From: Candidatus Kaiserbacteria bacterium
GTDB lineage: Bacteria > Patescibacteriota > Minisyncoccia > Phycocordibacterales > UBA918
Assembly (NCBI GenBank): GCA_007117575.1
Contig: SKGH01000056.1
Span: 1 to 19,897 of the forward strand
Direction of reading: 5' to 3'
Length of the DNA: 19,897 nucleotides
In this document: positions 6,404 to 12,864 of the stretch, piece by piece
How positions within the stretch are numbered: position 1 is the stretch's first letter
Layout of the letters: every line of letters begins with the position of its first letter
The notes under the pieces: generated by a model
The model's input: only the letters and a program-made list of their open reading frames with translations
Told to the model about the DNA's origin: nothing
Databases searched by the model: none
Made by a program: the position numbers and the translations under genes

Positions 6404-8221
6404 ATGTGTGGCATAATTGGTTACACTGGAAATAGAAACGCAACCCCTATTTTGCTGTCCGGTTTGAAGTCGCTTGAGTACAGAGGGTATGATTCAGCTG
6501 GTATATATCTGCCTGCAGTAGGTGTTTGCAAGGCAGTTGGTCCGGTTGAGAATCTAGTTGAGCATATTGATGTAAAAAAATGGAAAGGTACTTCCGGTAT
6601 AGCTCATACTCGTTGGGCTACTCACGGACCACCTACGGAAGTTAATGCCCATCCGCATTCCGATGAAAGAGGTACGGTGTGGATCGTTCATAATGGAATT
6701 ATTGAAAATAATGATGCTTTGCGAGAGGGTTTGCTGGCTAGAGGTATTGAGTTTAGGTCTGATACGGACACTGAAGTTTTGGCAAAATTGATAGGTATAC
6801 ATTACCAGTCAGATCTTTATAAGGCGGTAAATCAGACTCTGCGTTTGGTGCGTGGTACTTATGGTTTGGTGGTAACCAGTCACGAGTGTCCTGACACTTT
6901 GTTGGTGGCTAGTTTGGGTAGTCCTATTGTAATAGGTATAGGTAATAAAGAGCATTTTGTAGCTTCCGACCCTTCAGCTTTACTTCCATACACCAAAGAC
7001 GTGGTTTATTTAGAAGATGGTGAGATAGCTATCGTAAAGCCGGAGAGTTATCAAGTTTTTAACAAAAAGGGGGAAGAAAGCAAAAAAACTTCTACTCTAT
7101 TGGATTGGAGTGTCAATGAAGTACAGAAAGACGGTTTTGACCATTTCATGTTAAAGGAGATACATGAAGCGCCAGCCGTTATAGAGCAGACTCTGCGAGG
7201 GAGACTCTTGCCAGAGATCGGTAGGTCAAAATTAGGAGGTATAGATAGTTTGATCGGAGATTTGGTGAACATTAAACACATGACCATTGTTGGTTGTGGC
7301 TCTGCGTATTATGCCGGTTTGCTTGGCAAGTATATGCTCGAGGAGTGCGCTTCTTTACCTGTTACTGTTGAAATAAGTAGTGAATCTCGTTGTCAACTTA
7401 TGCGTGAGGATTCTCTCAATGCTTTGTTGGTAGTGTCTCAGTCCGGCGAGACAGCCGACACGTTATCTGCTTTGCGCAGAGGAAAGGAAGCGGGTATGTT
7501 GACCTTAGGTATTGTAAATGTGGTCGGTTCTACTATAGCAAGAGAAGTAAGGGCTGGTGTATACAATCATGCCGGTCCAGAGATTGCGGTTGCTTCCACC
7601 AAGGCATTCTTATCACAGTTAACCGTATTTGCTTTGTTGTCACTTTTTATTGCCAGAGAGAAGGGGATGAGTTTATCTGAGGGTCAAATTATGGCCAAAG
7701 AATTGGCAACTTTGCCAGAGAAGGCATCTAAAGTGTTAGAACAAGCTGATCATATAAAAAGTATTGCTGAAATGTATTCGAAAGCTACGAGTATGTTTTT
7801 TTTGGGTCGTCTCTACCATACTCCGGTTGCTTATGAGGGTGCTCTAAAGGTAAAGGAGGTGGCGTATGTAAGAGCTGAAGGCTATCCGGCGGGGGAGTTG
7901 AAACACGGCCCCATTGCTCTGTTAGACGAAATGGTACCGGTAATCGCTCTTGCTCCTAAAGATGAAACATATCAAAAGATGTGTTCAAGTATTAAAGAAG
8001 TGACTGCTCGCAAGGCTCCGGTCATAGCTGTCACTCAGCAAAATGATCGAGAAGTCAGCTCACTATCCAGTGCCGTGATAGAAATACCAGAGACCATACC
8101 TTTATTGCAACCAATACTCTCTAGCATACCGTTACAACTATTTGCTTATTATTCTGGTATATCACGAGGACTTAACGTAGACAGACCGCGAAACTTAGCT
8201 AAAAGTGTGACTGTGGAATAG
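6404..8221 (+). CDS. glmS: Glutamine-fructose-6-phosphate aminotransferase (isomerizing)
   Basis: Makes glucosamine-6-phosphate from fructose-6-phosphate and glutamine, the first step to UDP-GlcNAc for peptidoglycan and surface sugars. Full length at 605 residues (E. coli 609). The class-II glutaminase domain begins M-C-G-I-I-G-Y with Cys2 as nucleophile and contains R-G-Y-D-S-A-G and H-T-R-W-A-T-H-G. Two SIS sugar-isomerase domains follow: G-C-G-S-A at about 297-301, S-Q-S-G-E-T-A-D-T, and A-S-T-K-A-F. The catalytic stretch Y-P-A-G-E-L-K-H-G-P is near 500, and the C-terminus P-R-N-L-A-K-S-V-T-V-E carries the conserved Lys. It has no Shine-Dalgarno and a very short leader, so no glmS ribozyme can fit upstream; control more likely acts at the promoter dyad. 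Confidence 0.98.
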   Translation: MCGIIGYTGNRNATPILLSGLKSLEYRGYDSAGIYLPAVGVCKAVGPVENLVEHIDVKKWKGTSGIAHTRWATHGPPTEVNAHPHSDERGTVWIVHNGIIENNDALREGLLARGIEFRSDTDTEVLAKLIGIHYQSDLYKAVNQTLRLVRGTYGLVVTSHECPDTLLVASLGSPIVIGIGNKEHFVASDPSALLPYTKDVVYLEDGEIAIVKPESYQVFNKKGEESKKTSTLLDWSVNEVQKDGFDHFMLKEIHEAPAVIEQTLRGRLLPEIGRSKLGGIDSLIGDLVNIKHMTIVGCGSAYYAGLLGKYMLEECASLPVTVEISSESRCQLMREDSLNALLVVSQSGETADTLSALRRGKEAGMLTLGIVNVVGSTIAREVRAGVYNHAGPEIAVASTKAFLSQLTVFALLSLFIAREKGMSLSEGQIMAKELATLPEKASKVLEQADHIKSIAEMYSKATSMFFLGRLYHTPVAYEGALKVKEVAYVRAEGYPAGELKHGPIALLDEMVPVIALAPKDETYQKMCSSIKEVTARKAPVIAVTQQNDREVSSLSSAVIEIPETIPLLQPILSSIPLQLFAYYSGISRGLNVDRPRNLAKSVTVE

Positions 8222-8233
8222 TTTTATATTTAT

Positions 8234-8406
8234 TTTACTCTGAATATTTTATTAATTTTCAGAGTGAGTACTTGATGAGACTGTCCCTAAACCTAAATCC
8301 TACTTTGCTAAAACTCACTGTCAGGCAGGGTCTGGGGATAGGATCCTTAAGGATTGAGACAGTCGTTGCTGTTTGGGTTGCAAAAGCTGATACGGGGCAG
8401 AGTAAA
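8234..8406. repeat. Structured intergenic unit bounded by 9-bp inverted repeats
   Basis: TTTACTCTG (8234-8242) and CAGAGTAAA (8398-8406) bound the unit. Inside are a local hairpin ACTCTGAA/TTCAGAGT (8237-8265), the pair GACTGTC (8279-8285)/GACAGTC (8358-8364), and a perfect 12-bp palindrome ATCCTTAAGGAT (8343-8354). It lies between the convergent ends of glmS and the 8459 gene, so part of it may act as a terminator, although no T-run follows the first hairpin. It shares no sequence with the two repeat families elsewhere in the window. Confidence 0.4.
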
Positions 8407-8458
8407 TAATTCAACCTCTGAAACCTAAATGTTTTATATATAATGTTGTGCGTAGTTT

Positions 8459-9439
8459 TTATTTTTTACTTGCACTAATTGGTTTCGATAATTTATAAAT
8501 AAAATTTCTAATTCTGTTTATGAATTGAGGATTATCATATTGCTTCATGTTAATATAAACATCTAAGGCAATACCATTAAGCATTGGGTCTGTAAAATAT
8601 TCTCCTCTATAATCTAAAACGCAATATGCTCCATACTGTGCTTGTTTATTCTCCATATAAGTCGGAAGTTGAACATTAATTCCATGGTCAAGTTTATCGG
8701 AATGTGCATTTTTGAATTCAACGCAGAAATACGCAAAGCCCTGTCCTTTGATTTTTGCAATGAACAAAAAATCTAAATTACCAACTGCACTATTAAATTC
8801 AGGAATGATTTCAATTGATGATATTAAAAATTGATCTGACAATAAACAATGAATTATCGGTTGAACTTCTATTTCATTTTTTGGTTTTCGCTTAATTATT
8901 TTCTTTCCGTCATAAGTCAAATTCCAAAACTGAGAAAACGACCCACTTTCATTAATTTTATCCTGTATTGATTGTAAACATGAATGAACTTTATTTCTAA
9001 ATTCTTCTTCAGATTCATATTCTTCAAGCGGTAATAAATTTTGTTTTCTAGCCCATGTTATTAATGTATTAGGAGGTGTGATTGGAGTTGTTTTGACTGT
9101 GGTACTTTTCTCATTTTGACTATTTGGACCATACTTGCATATTATTTTTAGTTCTGAACAAGTCCACGATACAAATATATTAATTAGCTTATCGTTTGGT
9201 ATATCTTCAAGGGTTAAGATAGATACAACATTATTCCTTTGAAAAACAATTGATTGGTTCTGAATACATAATGAAAAGATAAAAATATTATTACTTGTGT
9301 CGTCAATCAATGAAAATAAAAATCCTTCATGAGACAATGATTCTTTTTTAGTTATAAAATAAAATGTCCCCTCATTATGCAGAAGGTCTCTATTGGTAAC
9401 AGCACCTTTTAGAGCTGGAGCGGATTTAATTGTTATCAT
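8459..9439 (-). CDS. PD-(D/E)XK nuclease-like protein of unknown role
   Basis: 326 residues. The C-terminal half (about 185-300) has the layout of a PD-(D/E)XK nuclease core: Glu191 in E-V-Q-P, Asp223 in G-N-L-D-F-L-F, Glu241-x-Lys243 in V-E-F-K-N, and Gln257 in Q-L-P-T-Y. The N-terminal ~105 residues are beta-rich and vaguely resemble a LamG/concanavalin-like sandwich; a Thr/Pro-rich linker (about 110-125) separates the two. No signal peptide, no helicase and no methylase partner. The similarity to type I restriction HsdR N-terminal/YhcG-like nucleases is by motif only. The gene is AT-rich, stands alone and lies near a duplicated tRNA end, consistent with a defence or mobile cargo gene. It starts at ATG 9439. 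Confidence 0.6.
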   Translation of the reverse strand: MITIKSAPALKGAVTNRDLLHNEGTFYFITKKESLSHEGFLFSLIDDTSNNIFIFSLCIQNQSIVFQRNNVVSILTLEDIPNDKLINIFVSWTCSELKIICKYGPNSQNEKSTTVKTTPITPPNTLITWARKQNLLPLEEYESEEEFRNKVHSCLQSIQDKINESGSFSQFWNLTYDGKKIIKRKPKNEIEVQPIIHCLLSDQFLISSIEIIPEFNSAVGNLDFLFIAKIKGQGFAYFCVEFKNAHSDKLDHGINVQLPTYMENKQAQYGAYCVLDYRGEYFTDPMLNGIALDVYINMKQYDNPQFINRIRNFIYKLSKPISASKK

Positions 9440-9653
9440 GAGTTTATTTTTATCTTCATAATTGCAATCAACACGATAATTTACGAAGTTTGACTAAATT
9501 TCGTAAAAACCATTATAAATATTATAGCTTTCTTGCTCATGTTACATTAGTTAATATAACAAATCTAGTCATAATTCTAGGCAAATATCGCCTTGCTACA
9601 TATTTTTTAATTCCAGTTCCTTTTCAGTTTCCAGCTCTGATTTTAAATTTTGG

Positions 9654-9673
9654 CGGAGGAGGGGGGGTTCGAA
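9654..9673 (-). repeat. Displaced copy of the tRNA-Ser 3' end (attachment-site-like)
   Basis: This 20-nt stretch matches 9821-9840, the 3' end and T-arm end of the tRNA-Ser gene, in the same orientation at 19 of 20 positions. The rest of a tRNA is absent. Duplicated tRNA 3' ends are the hallmark of integration by tyrosine recombinases at tRNA genes. Only 147 bp separate the two copies, so at most a remnant remains. Confidence 0.65.
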
Positions 9674-9781
9674 ACTTACAGTTTCAGTACAGGTTGTCGC
9701 TATTTTTCGCAGGCTCAAAATAGCTGGCAACCTTTTCGAATCATGCTCCCGTTTTGGCTCCACTGTCGTTTTGCCAAAACG
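9671..9781. other. Cluster of hairpins between the two tRNA-Ser 3' ends
   Basis: Three consecutive inverted repeats: GAAAC/GTTTC (9671-9685); a 15-bp stem with one bulge between 9692-9706 and 9717-9732 (GGTTGTCGCTATTTT against AAAATAGCTGGCAACC), followed by TTTT; and CGTTTTGGC (9750-9758)/GCCAAAACG (9773-9781), the latter arm also forming its own palindrome at 9767-9781. No ORF in this stretch is credible. It could be a structured RNA, a recombination site or a terminator series. The preceding stretch 9440-9653 shows nothing clear. Confidence 0.45.
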
Positions 9782-9820
9782 GTTGCGCCCCTCTCCCCAC
9801 TCCTTCATTTTATTCACTCG

Positions 9821-9909
9821 CGGAGGAGGGGGGATTCGAACCCCCGATGCGGTTTTTCCGCATACTCGATTTCGAGTCGAGCGCCTTCAACCAACTCAGC
9901 CACTCCTCC
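9821..9909 (-). tRNA. tRNA-Ser (anticodon CGA)
   Basis: Minus-strand class II tRNA: acceptor GGAGGAG/CTCCTCC, D arm GCTGAGTTGGTTGAAGGC, anticodon stem CTCGA/TCGAG around loop CTCGAAA (anticodon CGA, reads UCG), a long variable arm with stem ATGCGG/CCGCAT, T arm GGGGG-TTCGAAT-CCCCC, discriminator G. The CCA is not encoded, in contrast to the tRNA-Val gene. Confidence 0.97.
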
Positions 9910-9973
9910 TGACTTGCATTTTGCTTGATTTTATTATTTTTAAACCCAGTCACTAAAAATAGTATAACTGAAA

Positions 9974-9982
9974 TGTTATACT
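9974..9982 (+). promoter_or_regulatory. Extended -10 promoter of the PrxQ gene
   Basis: TGTTATACT: a TG-n-TATACT extended -10. Predicted start near 9989, leader about 26 nt, no Shine-Dalgarno before the ATG at 10015. Confidence 0.5.
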
Positions 9983-10014
9983 ATCACTATTAAAAATAAG
10001 TTACTATAAAAAAT

Positions 10015-10491
10015 ATGCTTGAAATAGGTAATAGTGCGCCAGATTTTTCTTTGTTAGATCAGGATGAGGTTAAACACCATAAAGATGATTATATAGGGGG
10101 TTGGTGGCTAGTTTATTTTTACCCTAAAGACGATACGCCTGGGTGTACTAAAGAGGCCTGTACAATAGCTGAGGTGTATGAAGAATTCTCTAAACTAAAT
10201 GTAAAGGTTGTTGGTGTCAGTAAAGATTCTACAAGATCACATAAGAAATTTGCTGAAAAATATAATCTACCCTTTACTCTGTTGTCTGATTCAGAAGGAA
10301 AAATGATAGAAGCCTACGGTGCCTTTAAGGAGAAGTCTATGTATGGAAAGACTTTTATGGGTATAGATAGGGTGTCGTATTTGATTGATCCGAAGGGTTT
10401 GGTCGCAAGAACCTATCCTAAAGTTGATCCAGCCACTCACGCCCACATATTGCTGGAGGATATAAAGAGTCTGCAAAGTAATAATGATTAG
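10015..10491 (+). CDS. bcp: PrxQ/BCP-type thioredoxin-dependent peroxiredoxin
   Basis: Reduces hydrogen peroxide and organic hydroperoxides in the cytoplasm using thiol reductants. 158 residues, normal for the family. The active site reads Y-P-K-D-D-T-P-G-C-T-K-E-A-C, with the peroxidatic Cys at 44 and the resolving Cys at 49, the PrxQ spacing. Thr41 and Pro42 of the P-x-x-x-T/S-x-x-C motif are present, as is the conserved Arg (I-D-R-V-S-Y-L-I-D, about 118) that lowers the Cys pKa. The thioredoxin fold is complete. A decayed family-2 repeat follows right after the stop, and then a catalytically degenerate paralogue. Confidence 0.96.
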   Translation: MLEIGNSAPDFSLLDQDEVKHHKDDYIGGWWLVYFYPKDDTPGCTKEACTIAEVYEEFSKLNVKVVGVSKDSTRSHKKFAEKYNLPFTLLSDSEGKMIEAYGAFKEKSMYGKTFMGIDRVSYLIDPKGLVARTYPKVDPATHAHILLEDIKSLQSNND

Positions 10492-10493
10492 GG

Positions 10494-10681
10494 TCTGTTT
10501 AGCTGTTCTTAATTTCTAACTTATTACATGTAGAACCGTTTTTGATTTATTTTGTGTTGGGATGAATTGACAAAGAATAATGTTTCGGCGGAGCTGAATC
10601 CTTAGCTAGCAAAAACGCCTGATTGCGCGAGTTTTCATGTCCTGTCGGCTCTGTCCTAGGGAAAGCGAAGCGGACGTTTTT
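10494..10681 (-). repeat. Family-2 repeat, decayed copy
   Basis: On the minus strand this matches the copy at 16723-16944. The long arm (about 10557-10681, ending GAAAGCGAAGCGGACGTTTTT on the plus strand) is well conserved. The core is shortened: much of one stem strand is lost (GTTGGGATGAAT joined to a partial centre). It starts directly behind the bcp stop codon. It has no ORF and fills the gap between bcp and its paralogue. Confidence 0.8.
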
Positions 10682-10702
10682 ACTGTTGTCCACACAGCCT
10701 GA

Positions 10703-10732
10703 CTTACAATCGTAATTGTTAATGTGTATAAT
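10703..10732 (+). promoter_or_regulatory. Promoter of the peroxiredoxin-like paralogue
   Basis: CTTACA (10703-10708), 18-nt spacer, TATAAT (10727-10732). It lies just beyond the repeat, so the downstream gene is transcribed separately from bcp. Confidence 0.5.
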
Positions 10733-10766
10733 TCTACCCTTGTTAATAAAATATAAAAAGCCGTGT

Positions 10767-11258
10767 ATGATTAATCAGGGAGATATAGCACCAGAATTCA
10801 GTTTGTCTGATCAATATGAGAAACGTAGAACCTTAAACGATTTTTTGGGTTATTGGTTTTTGTTGTACTTTTTCAACGTAGGTGAGGTTAAATTTATTAG
10901 TGAAGACTGCCGTTCCTTTGCTTGTAATTATAATTTACTAAAGGCTAGTGGGTTTTCGGTGGTTGGTATAAGTCTTGCTTCCAGTGCGTCACAGTTGGCG
11001 TTCGGGGAAAGTCATAAACTACCCTATATAACTCTGTCTGATATGAGTGGGGAAGTGAGTAGAAGGTATGGTGTACTAGATAATAAATACCTAAGTAACG
11101 GCGATCTGTTGGTGGAGGACAACTCTTTTTTAATTGACCCTACAGGTTTGGTGGCAAAAGTTTATTTAAATAAAAGTCCGGTTAAATCAGTAGGCGACAT
11201 AAAAACAGACGTCAGAAGTTTAGTGTCAGCTTTTGAACGTCTGCCTGTAAGGCAGTGA
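10767..11258 (+). CDS. Peroxiredoxin-fold protein lacking the catalytic residues
   Basis: 163 residues from ATG 10767 (an upstream TTG would add 17 unsupported residues). It aligns over its length with the neighbouring PrxQ: the opening G-D-I-A-P-E-F-S-L-S-D-Q, the core V-V-G-I-S, L-P-Y-I-T-L-S-D and S-F-L-I-D-P-T-G-L-V-A. The P-x-x-x-T-x-x-C loop is replaced by N-V-G-E-V-K-F-I, so the peroxidatic Cys is Ile44 and the Thr is gone. The conserved Arg before S-F-L-I-D is also replaced. Cys48 and Cys53 remain nearby but out of register. The frame is intact and non-repetitive, so it is probably a working protein with a new role (binding, redox sensing or a different thiol chemistry) rather than a pseudogene. 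A small CTGCCT/AGGCAG hairpin overlaps the stop codon. Confidence 0.8.
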   Translation: MINQGDIAPEFSLSDQYEKRRTLNDFLGYWFLLYFFNVGEVKFISEDCRSFACNYNLLKASGFSVVGISLASSASQLAFGESHKLPYITLSDMSGEVSRRYGVLDNKYLSNGDLLVEDNSFLIDPTGLVAKVYLNKSPVKSVGDIKTDVRSLVSAFERLPVRQ

Positions 11259-11377
11259 AATGTTTCTTATGTCGTCTCTTAATGCCATCTGGTCTACTGT
11301 GTTTTTTATAAACATAATACATGTGTTCGTGAGATTGGTGAAAGAAAAAGGGAAGGGATAAGTTTATTTTTCGAGGT

Positions 11378-11403
11378 TAAAATACCGCCTTTTAAGGCGG
11401 TAT
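11378..11403 (-). terminator. Terminator of the AbrB-like gene
   Basis: ATACCGCCTT/AAGGCGGTAT (11382-11403), ten pairs, followed on the minus strand by a TTTT run (11381-11378). A second, partly overlapping AAGGCGG repeat at 11413-11435 lies between the stop codon and this stem. Confidence 0.7.
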
Positions 11404-11440
11404 AAGGCTCACTCGCCTCTAAAGGCGGTAGGAGGCTTAC

Positions 11441-11824
11441 TTATGCTGGTATTGGTTCATTGAGCTTTACTATCATTACTTTTTTATTATTTCTTCTTAC
11501 TATATCGATAGTAAAAATTTTTCCGGATATGTCGCCCCTAGCTATACCCATTTGGATTAGTGCAGTATAGGGTATGGTAAATCTGCATCCCGTCTTGTTC
11601 AATTTTACTTTGATCACTAAAGCCGAATCAGCAGACGCTTTGGTTAAACCAATAACCTTCTTTTTTGAATCTATCAGCATTTCCAGCTGTAACTCAACAG
11701 TTTCTTCAATTTTTACCCCTAACACGACCTCAAGTAAGTGAAGATTTTTTTTGCTAAAGCAGATACGATTTTTATCATCAATCCGCACTATCTGTTTGCA
11801 GGGTACTAGATTTAAACCTGTCAT
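11441..11824 (-). CDS. Small beta-rich protein with two AbrB/SpoVT-like segments
   Basis: 127 residues from ATG 11824. This start is preferred over a TTG at 11902 because a GGAG lies 7 nt upstream of the ATG (11832-11835 on the minus strand). Two stretches resemble the swapped-hairpin DNA-binding fold: about 13-48 (I-D-D-K-N-R-I-C-F-S...L-G-V-K-I-E-E-T-V-E-L) and about 77-110 (N-K-T-G-C-R-F-T-I-P...M-G-I-A-R-G-D). The second keeps the G-x-x-T-I-P...L/M-G-I-x-x-G-D pattern of AbrB and MraZ-type proteins. If real, it is a tandem-domain regulator. No antitoxin-toxin pair is adjacent, and the assignment is tentative. Confidence 0.55.
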   Translation of the reverse strand: MTGLNLVPCKQIVRIDDKNRICFSKKNLHLLEVVLGVKIEETVELQLEMLIDSKKKVIGLTKASADSALVIKVKLNKTGCRFTIPYTALIQMGIARGDISGKIFTIDIVRRNNKKVMIVKLNEPIPA

Positions 11825-11994
11825 TAGACTTCTCCAGAGGTTTGTCCTTCTAAAATATATTGCATCCTTAATAAGAATGCAAACTATGTCTTGCGTATTC
11901 AATATGGTAAGAAAAGCACTGAGTAAAAAAGTATTTTCGGAATAAATATATTTTCAGAAGAAGGCCGTAATGGGGGTAGAGAAGGGAAAAAAAT

Positions 11995-12023
11995 TTGAAT
12001 ATTTTAGTTTTATATTGTATAAT
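11995..12023 (+). promoter_or_regulatory. Promoter of the lipoprotein operon
   Basis: TTGAAT (11995-12000), 17-nt spacer, TATAAT (12018-12023); the start would be near 12030, leaving a leader of about 20 nt that contains GGAG (12040-12043) 7 nt before the ATG at 12051. It is the closest match to the sigma-70 consensus in the window. Confidence 0.65.
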
Positions 12024-12050
12024 CATATGAGGTCAAATTGGAGATAAGAC

Positions 12051-12356
12051 ATGTACAGATATGTTTGTGGTGTTGTAGTTTTTGTAAGTTTGTTAGGATG
12101 TGCAACAGTTCCTTCACAAATGGTTCCTTACCAAGCTGGTTCTCAGCAATGGATTTCTCCCGGTGGAGTGGTATATCATCAACCTTGCGTACCCTTCCGT
12201 GCAGACAGTCTTATGGATTGGGCTACCGCTCTTGATACGGGTAGACCGGGTACAGAGAGTAGACATAGTAGGGTGGCTAGTGTAAGAGTTCGAGGGGATG
12301 AAGTGGATTGTAGATCTTTAGAGGAGGCAAGGTCTAGTCAGAGGAGGCAAAGATGA
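12051..12356 (+). CDS. Small lipoprotein of unknown function (first of a pair)
   Basis: 101 residues. Signal peptide with hydrophobic stretch V-C-G-V-V-V-F-V-S and a lipobox L-L-G-C with Cys17 as the lipidated residue; the mature part is about 85 residues, Arg- and Ser-rich at the end, with Cys46 and Cys87. No domain recognised. It has a real Shine-Dalgarno (GGAG 12040-12043), unusual for this window. Its TGA stop overlaps the ATG of the next gene by 4 bp (ATGA, 12353-12356), so translation is coupled. Confidence 0.75.
   Translation: MYRYVCGVVVFVSLLGCATVPSQMVPYQAGSQQWISPGGVVYHQPCVPFRADSLMDWATALDTGRPGTESRHSRVASVRVRGDEVDCRSLEEARSSQRRQR
12342..12347 (+). promoter_or_regulatory. Strong Shine-Dalgarno of the second lipoprotein gene
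   Basis: AGGAGG, 5 nt before the ATG at 12353. It lies in the last codons of the upstream gene; a second GAGGAGGCAA occurs 20 nt earlier. Confidence 0.75.
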
Positions 12357-12751
12357 GGGCTTCAATTTTTACTGTACTTTTTACATCCTTGGTATTGGTT
12401 GGTTGCTCTGTCACGCAGTCGCCACAAATGTTGGTTGGTAACTGCCCTAATTATGAGACGGTTAGAGCTGAAGCAAGGGTGCTTCATGATAGGTCTCGTT
12501 TTGAGGAGCGTGTGATAGGGCAGTGCGGACCAGTTTATTCGAGATATGGATATGTTCATCAAAGTGGTCCAAGCAACTCTTTTAGGTATCAAAGTGATTT
12601 TCGTCAGCCTCAAGGAAGAGTGACAAGAGACGCTAGGTTAAGTCAGGAAGGTATGTCTTTACGTCAAAATACCAGACATGGAGGTTATGTGGGGCCACTA
12701 AAATTTAGATTGACTACTGGTGTGCGTTTTCGGCGTTTTCAGAATAAATGA
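12353..12751 (+). CDS. Small lipoprotein of unknown function (second of a pair)
   Basis: 132 residues. Signal peptide M-R-A-S-I-F-T-V-L-F-T-S-L-V and lipobox L-V-G-C with Cys18. The mature part is basic (many Arg), with Tyr, Gln and Gly and two further Cys (30 and 58), and looks loosely structured. No known family. It is translationally coupled to the upstream lipoprotein by the 4-bp ATGA overlap, and a strong terminator follows. Both are likely anchored to the outer face of the cytoplasmic membrane and may act as a pair; any role in the cell surface is inference. Confidence 0.75.
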   Translation: MRASIFTVLFTSLVLVGCSVTQSPQMLVGNCPNYETVRAEARVLHDRSRFEERVIGQCGPVYSRYGYVHQSGPSNSFRYQSDFRQPQGRVTRDARLSQEGMSLRQNTRHGGYVGPLKFRLTTGVRFRRFQNK

Positions 12752-12768
12752 ACACCAGTCACATTTAC

Positions 12769-12799
12769 CGGCGCGTTGTTAATGCTACGCGCCGTTTTC
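12769..12799 (+). terminator. Terminator of the lipoprotein operon
   Basis: CGGCGCGT (12769-12776), 10-nt loop, ACGCGCCG (12787-12794), then TTTTCT. Eighteen nt after the stop codon. Confidence 0.85.
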
Positions 12800-12864
12800 T
12801 ATTATAAAATTTAAATAAATCATGTTACACAATTTTAAAACCCTTACAAAAATAAAAGTTTTAT

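Noticed and set aside
9654..9740. A second tRNA gene next to tRNA-Ser
   Set aside because: Only the 3' 20 nt are tRNA-like; no anticodon arm or 5' acceptor strand is present.
9490..9956. Several overlapping ORFs around tRNA-Ser on both strands
   Set aside because: They read through the tRNA gene or the hairpin cluster, have skewed composition and no start signals.
10716..10766. TTG-started extension of the peroxiredoxin-like paralogue
   Set aside because: It contains the TATAAT promoter box, and ATG 10767 aligns with the PrxQ N-terminus.
11825..11902. TTG-started extension of the AbrB-like protein
   Set aside because: ATG 11824 has a GGAG 7 nt upstream; the extension has no support.
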